DNA from: an uncultured beta proteobacterium
Lineage (GTDB): Bacteria; Pseudomonadota; Gammaproteobacteria; Burkholderiales; Burkholderiaceae_C
Assembly: GCA_903920405.1 (NCBI GenBank)
Contig: CAIXMC010000187.1
Location: 1 to 9,172, forward strand
Direction: 5' to 3'
Length of the DNA: 9,172 bases
Part shown: positions 6,084-9,172 of the stretch, one piece after another
How the letters are laid out: each line of letters opens with the position of its first letter
Position numbering within the stretch: position 1 is the first letter of the stretch
The notes under the pieces: model-generated
What the model was told of the DNA's origin: nothing
The model's database searches: none
Seen by the model: only the letters and a program-made list of their open reading frames with translations
Translations under genes and position numbers: made by a program

Positions 6084-6224
6084 GTAACCGTTTAGACACC
6101 TGGCCCAGATGTTGTCATTCCCGCGAAGGCGGGAATCCAGTGTATTTTGGTCTTCATGGATACAAAAAGTCAGTCTGGATTCCCGCCTTCGCGGGAATGA
6201 CGGTGGCGGGGTCTAAACGGTTAC
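6084..6224. mobile_element. MITE-like element B, 141 bp, with perfect 14-bp ends and 8-bp target duplication
   Basis: GTAACCGTTTAGAC (6084-6097) is repeated in perfect inverted form at 6211-6224. ATCAGTCA flanks it exactly on both sides (6076-6083 and 6225-6232), the mark of a transposition event with an 8-bp target-site duplication. No transposase is encoded inside. The interior holds a perfect 27-bp inverted repeat (separate entry). It lies 107 bp upstream of the cytochrome b start, so it may have altered that gene's promoter. The family of the helper transposase is not recognised. Confidence 0.9.
6114..6201. repeat. Perfect 27-bp inverted repeat inside element B
   Basis: Arms at 6114-6140 and 6175-6201 are exact reverse complements over 27 bp, starting GTCATTCCCGCGAAGGCGGG. 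Each arm also contains its own small stem (TTCCCGC/GCGGGAA). This type of TCATTCCCGCG repeat is widespread in beta- and gammaproteobacteria, as I remember it. Any transcript through it would form a long, very stable hairpin. Confidence 0.9.
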
Positions 6225-6253
6225 ATCAGTCATTGTTGGGTTACGCTCTAAGG

Positions 6254-6408
6254 ATATGGTCAATAATAAGTTCCGCATTTGGCTCGTCAGATTTGGGCGC
6301 ACTGCGTCGTTACAAATCGCTTATGTGGCTGAGCCACACCGCACGATTTGCGCCTGGGATTGCATCCCAACTCTGACGGCCAAATGCCAAACTTATTGCT
6401 GACCATAT
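6254..6408. mobile_element. MITE-like element C: long imperfect palindrome, about 155 bp
   Basis: The outer ends (ATATGGTCA at 6254-6262 and TGACCATAT at 6400-6408) begin an inverted repeat that continues with few mismatches over roughly 40 bp per arm: AATAAGTT, then GCATTTGGC, then CGTCAGA, then TTGGG. Inner stems are TGGGAT/ATCCCA (6355-6369), GTGGC/GCCAC (6325-6337), and CAAATCG (6313-6319) with CGATTTG (6344-6350). CTAA occurs on both sides (6248-6251 and 6410-6413) and could be a target duplication, but the ends are then offset by one base. No coding content is seen. It looks like a non-autonomous element or an intergenic repeat that folds as one long hairpin. Confidence 0.75.
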
Positions 6409-6502
6409 ACTAACCCGCCTTCGGAAAATGTCACATCAAAAATTGCTAATTTGTGCCACGATTTTCAGGCTAAGGCTGCGATCCACTGGTAGCAGGTAGT
6501 CA

Positions 6503-6633
6503 ACCTGGCTTCCTCAGTTGACCGCTTATTATCTTCACTAAACTGTTATGAAAATTGATATTTGTGACTTCGATGGAGTTCACCCTTGGGTGAGAGCGCT
6601 ACGCGCCCGAGTGGGCTACTGAGGAATCCGGGT
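6503..6633. mobile_element. Possible MITE-like element D, 131 bp, imperfect ends
   Basis: Bases 6503-6523 and 6613-6633 are inverted copies with 17 of 21 matching, sharing an uninterrupted TTCCTCAGT core. TCA stands on both outer sides (6500-6502 and 6634-6636), too short to count as a proven target duplication. The interior has small hairpins (CACCC/GGGTG at 6581-6592, GCCC/GGGC at 6605-6616) and no credible gene. It is probably a degenerate relative of the other elements or the fused ends of a deleted IS. Confidence 0.5.
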
Positions 6634-6665
6634 TCAATGAAACCACACATCAACCCACTGGCAGA

Positions 6666-6679
6666 GCTTGCATGCAAGC
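6666..6679. promoter_or_regulatory. Perfect 14-bp palindrome, possible operator
   Basis: GCTTGCATGCAAGC is a perfect 14-bp palindrome about 200 bp upstream of the large sensor kinase. Such symmetry could be a dimeric regulator site, but there is only one copy and no direct support. Confidence 0.25.
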
Positions 6680-6736
6680 CATGCTGGTGCGCATAGCTAT
6701 CAAGATGCTGCTGCCTGATTTTTTATCCATGTTTTT

Positions 6737-6787
6737 GGCCTCTAACGCCCGTGGAATAAGCGTAAGCTGCTATCATTTTAGTTGTAT
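6737..6787 (+). repeat. Short dispersed intergenic repeat, copy 2
   Basis: GGCCTCTAAC at 6737, followed by GCGTAAG and GCTAT, has the same order, orientation and spacing type as the segment at 1915-1963. The closing ATAGC arm of the hairpin is not clearly kept. It lies in the leader region of the large kinase gene. The remaining stretch 6788-6878 shows no convincing promoter, only an 11-bp match to the end of element A (6840-6850). Confidence 0.5.
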
Positions 6788-6878
6788 TGTTGGCGAAAGG
6801 CATAGCCTGTCATCCGTGCGTTTTTACTGATTTTTGAGAGAATCGCACCCGGAGTCAACCGGCAAAGTAATCGAGTCA

Positions 6879-9172
6879 ATGAAAAAATACATTCAATTCA
6901 CCTTGATACCCGCCATCGGGCGTTGGCTGGCGCCGCCTGTTTTTGACGGTGATCCGGTAAAAACAAGACGGGCTGTCCTGCTCAATGTCATTGTCATTCT
7001 CGGCCTTTTGCGTTCGTTGATGATCATCGTTGGCGTTATGCTGGGGCATAACATTCCAGACCGCTCACTGATCTTCGCTTTAGTTTGGTTCTTTCTGCTT
7101 TTGCTCTTTCGTCGCATGTTGCACCACGGCAAGCTCGCTCTGGTCACGTTGGGTCTGACGGGTCCCCTTTTTATTTTGCTCACTGCAGCGATTATGAGTC
7201 TGGGAACCACCCGCACACCGATTGCTGCTGCCTATCTGTTTTGGGTCATCCTCATCGGGACAATGTTTCAATGGCGTGGCGTTGTGATGGCCACTGTTGC
7301 CAGCTCGCTGGCCATTCTGGGGCTTATCCTGGCAGAAAATGCCGGCCTGCTGCCCCAGCCGGATTACAGCGTTGGCATCACCCAATGGATCGTTTTTACG
7401 ACCTTGTTTGCATCAGGCGCAGGGTGGTCTTATTACACCAACCGAATCACAAACATCGCACTGGTGCGCGCCGAGCAGGAAATCGAACAGCGCAGACGCG
7501 CCGAAACAATGTTGCGCGCAGTGATAAACAACATGACCGACCCGGTCATGCTTAAAGACGCGCAAGGCCATTTTATTTTGGTCAATCAGGCACTAGCCCG
7601 TCGGTACAACACCACACCTGAGGCCATGCTGGGCAAACAGGACGGTGACTTTGGCGTACCTGCCCCGCAGGCCGAGAGCCTGCGGCAAAGTTCGCTGGCC
7701 GTCTTGTCAACAGGCCAAACGCAAGTTGTTTTTGAGGACAGACAAGACATGAAGAGCGGCGAAGTCCGGCATTACAAATCCATCAAAACCCCTGTGCAAG
7801 ACAGTTTGGGACAGCTTCAGGTACTGGTGGTCGCGCAGGACATGACCGATATCGTGCGTAGTCACCGGCAAGTGGCTGAGAGTGAGCAGCGGTTTCAGGA
7901 TGTGATGAACGTCACGCGCGAGGCCATGTGGGATTGGCACGTACCGTCTGGTCGCGTCGTGCATAACCGGCAATGGTACGACAGACTGAGCTTACAACCC
8001 AGTGAAGTTCAGGACACAGTGGACGCGTTTGCCTCATTGATTCACCCCGACGACAAGCCTGGAGTCATGCAGCGCCTTGATGCCATGCTGCGGGGTGAAA
8101 CGGACAGCTACCAGTCCGATCACCGGATGGTGGGCCAACAGGGCGCGATCTGGGTGCAGGATCGTGGCGGCGTGGTAGAACGTGACGAACAGGGTCACCC
8201 TGTCCGTGTGGTCGGCAGTTTTACCGACGTGACAGAGCGACATGCTGCCCAAGACAGGATTGCTCTTTTGCTGAGTGAGCAGCAGGCCATTCTGCAAAGT
8301 GATGTCGTGGGTCTGGCCATCACGAAAGGCCGCCATATTCACTGGGCCACCCCGTCTTTGGTACAAACGCTGGGGTATGACTGGCTTGAAATCAAGGGGC
8401 GTGAGACTCGCTTGCTGTTTCAGAGCGAAGAGGCCTTTTTGGTTTGGGGTGAAGCCGTTTACCCCGTGATTTTGGCCCATCAGGTGTTTCGTGCGCCGAT
8501 TCAATTTCGCCACAAGGATGGCAGTCTGATCTGGTTCGACCTGGCCGGCACGATGTTTGGCGAGAACTCGGATCAAGTACTTTGGTCTTGTGTTGACATC
8601 TCCGCTCAAAAAATGGCCGAAGAAAAATTGATTGAAGCAAAGCAAGAGGCTTTGGCCGCCACTGCTGCCAAAAGCCAATTTTTGGCCACGATGAGCCATG
8701 AGGTTCGCACACCGATGAATGGCATTTTGGGTATGGCGCAGTTGCTCGTGAAGCCCCAACTTCAGGATGACAAGCGTGTGCAGTACGCGCAAACCATTCT
8801 TAATTCAGGCCACACGCTGCTGTCGCTGCTCAACGACATCCTTGACCTGTCTAAAGTAGAGGCCGGCAAACTCAAGCTGGAGTCGATTGCTTTTGCGGTC
8901 GATCCTATTGTTGGCGACATTCGCTCCCTGTTTGCCCAAACTGCCAATGCCAAAGGGCTGCAACTGGAATCCGTCTGGCATGGGCCGGCAGGGTCATGCT
9001 ATCTGGGTGACCCCCACCGGCTGCGTCAGATGCTCTCAAACCTGGTCGGCAATGCCATCAAATTCACCGCTCACGGATTTGTTCGCATTGTGGCTTGCGA
9101 AATTGAACGCCAGTCCCAGCACGCCGTGCTTATATTTTCGGTATCAGACAGTGGCGTTGGCATAACAAATGA
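6879..9172 (+). CDS. Membrane-bound multi-PAS sensor histidine kinase (3' end cut by window)
   Basis: Inner-membrane sensor kinase, 764 codons visible and still open at the window end. A short cytoplasmic N-terminus is followed by about six hydrophobic helices (roughly 32-55, 63-81, 86-106, 114-130, 134-152, 168-186) and a short linker helix (192-208). Three PAS-type modules follow, at about 208-328, 336-463 and 470-583, with FTDVTERHAAQDRI closing the second and VDISAQKMAEEKL the third. The phosphoacceptor is His607 in FLATMSHEVRTPMNGILGMAQ. The ATPase domain shows N-box Asn725 (RLRQMLSNLVGNAIKF) and Asp757 in SDSGVGI before the sequence ends. This H-box type is usual in hybrid kinases, so receiver and Hpt domains may follow outside the window. 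The ATG at 6879 is the first in-frame start after a stop at 6828; its ribosome site is weak. No partner regulator is visible and the signal is unknown. Confidence 0.93.
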   Translation, partial: MKKYIQFTLIPAIGRWLAPPVFDGDPVKTRRAVLLNVIVILGLLRSLMIIVGVMLGHNIPDRSLIFALVWFFLLLLFRRMLHHGKLALVTLGLTGPLFILLTAAIMSLGTTRTPIAAAYLFWVILIGTMFQWRGVVMATVASSLAILGLILAENAGLLPQPDYSVGITQWIVFTTLFASGAGWSYYTNRITNIALVRAEQEIEQRRRAETMLRAVINNMTDPVMLKDAQGHFILVNQALARRYNTTPEAMLGKQDGDFGVPAPQAESLRQSSLAVLSTGQTQVVFEDRQDMKSGEVRHYKSIKTPVQDSLGQLQVLVVAQDMTDIVRSHRQVAESEQRFQDVMNVTREAMWDWHVPSGRVVHNRQWYDRLSLQPSEVQDTVDAFASLIHPDDKPGVMQRLDAMLRGETDSYQSDHRMVGQQGAIWVQDRGGVVERDEQGHPVRVVGSFTDVTERHAAQDRIALLLSEQQAILQSDVVGLAITKGRHIHWATPSLVQTLGYDWLEIKGRETRLLFQSEEAFLVWGEAVYPVILAHQVFRAPIQFRHKDGSLIWFDLAGTMFGENSDQVLWSCVDISAQKMAEEKLIEAKQEALAATAAKSQFLATMSHEVRTPMNGILGMAQLLVKPQLQDDKRVQYAQTILNSGHTLLSLLNDILDLSKVEAGKLKLESIAFAVDPIVGDIRSLFAQTANAKGLQLESVWHGPAGSCYLGDPHRLRQMLSNLVGNAIKFTAHGFVRIVACEIERQSQHAVLIFSVSDSGVGITN

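Noticed and set aside
6005..6376. Open frame of 123 codons on the plus strand
   Set aside because: It runs through elements B and C, including the 27-bp inverted repeats, so its translation is repeat DNA rather than a protein.
6576..6640. tRNA-like appearance (GGGTTCAAT resembling a T-loop, small hairpins before it)
   Set aside because: The bases around the supposed T-loop do not pair into a T-stem, and no acceptor stem or anticodon arm could be drawn. The hairpins fall inside element D.
4311..6640. CRISPR array
   Set aside because: The repeats are inverted pairs at the ends of separate elements, not regularly spaced direct repeats, and there are no cas genes.
6737..6800. Integron attC-like site (TAACGCCCG with GCGTAAGC nearby)
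   Set aside because: No matching inverse core site at the other end, no integrase gene, and the segment is better explained as the same repeat seen at 1915-1963.

Overview
The window looks like chromosomal DNA from a betaproteobacterium, most likely Burkholderiales and probably Comamonadaceae (Rhodoferax- or Polaromonas-like). The basis is protein resemblance to that group (FolD, an OpdA/PrlC-type M3 peptidase, a DUF1840 protein, a FixLJ-like pair), moderate-to-high G+C in those genes, and two copies of a short intergenic repeat (about 1915-1963 and 6737-6787) that I associate with that family from memory. The genus is inference.

Left block (1-4202, all minus strand): DUF1840 gene, PAS sensor histidine kinase, FixJ/LuxR-type response regulator, folD, and the first 336 codons of an oligopeptidase A-like gene cut by the window edge. 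folD and the peptidase gene are 10 bp apart and surely co-transcribed. The kinase and regulator are 32 bp apart and form a cytoplasmic two-component pair. Just upstream of the kinase, a second reading frame starts at a GTG overlapping the DUF1840 stop and encodes the end of a PAS/PAC-like segment. It joins the kinase frame if one copy of a GGCA tandem duplication (3806-3813) is removed, so the kinase N-terminus is probably frameshifted.

Middle block (4321-5976): A+T-richer accessory DNA. It holds an IS-like non-coding element with terminal inverted repeats and a 10-bp target-site duplication (4321-4491), a translationally coupled pair (putative winged-helix plus coiled-coil protein, then a pRiA4b ORF-3 family protein), and an orphan four-helix cytochrome b561-type protein.

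The stretch 5977-6878 has no convincing gene. It holds three further inverted-repeat elements: 6084-6224 (perfect 14-bp ends, perfect 8-bp target duplication, internal perfect 27-bp inverted repeat), about 6254-6408 (long imperfect palindrome), and 6503-6633 (imperfect ends). With the first, that makes four MITE-like elements of 131-171 bp within about 2.3 kb, flanking the accessory genes.

Right block (6879-9172, plus strand): the first 764 codons of a large membrane-bound multi-PAS sensor histidine kinase, cut by the window edge inside its ATPase domain.

The most notable items are the MITE cluster, the kinase frameshift, and the HTH/coiled-coil plus pRiA4b ORF-3 gene pair of unknown function. 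No CRISPR array, rRNA or credible tRNA was seen.
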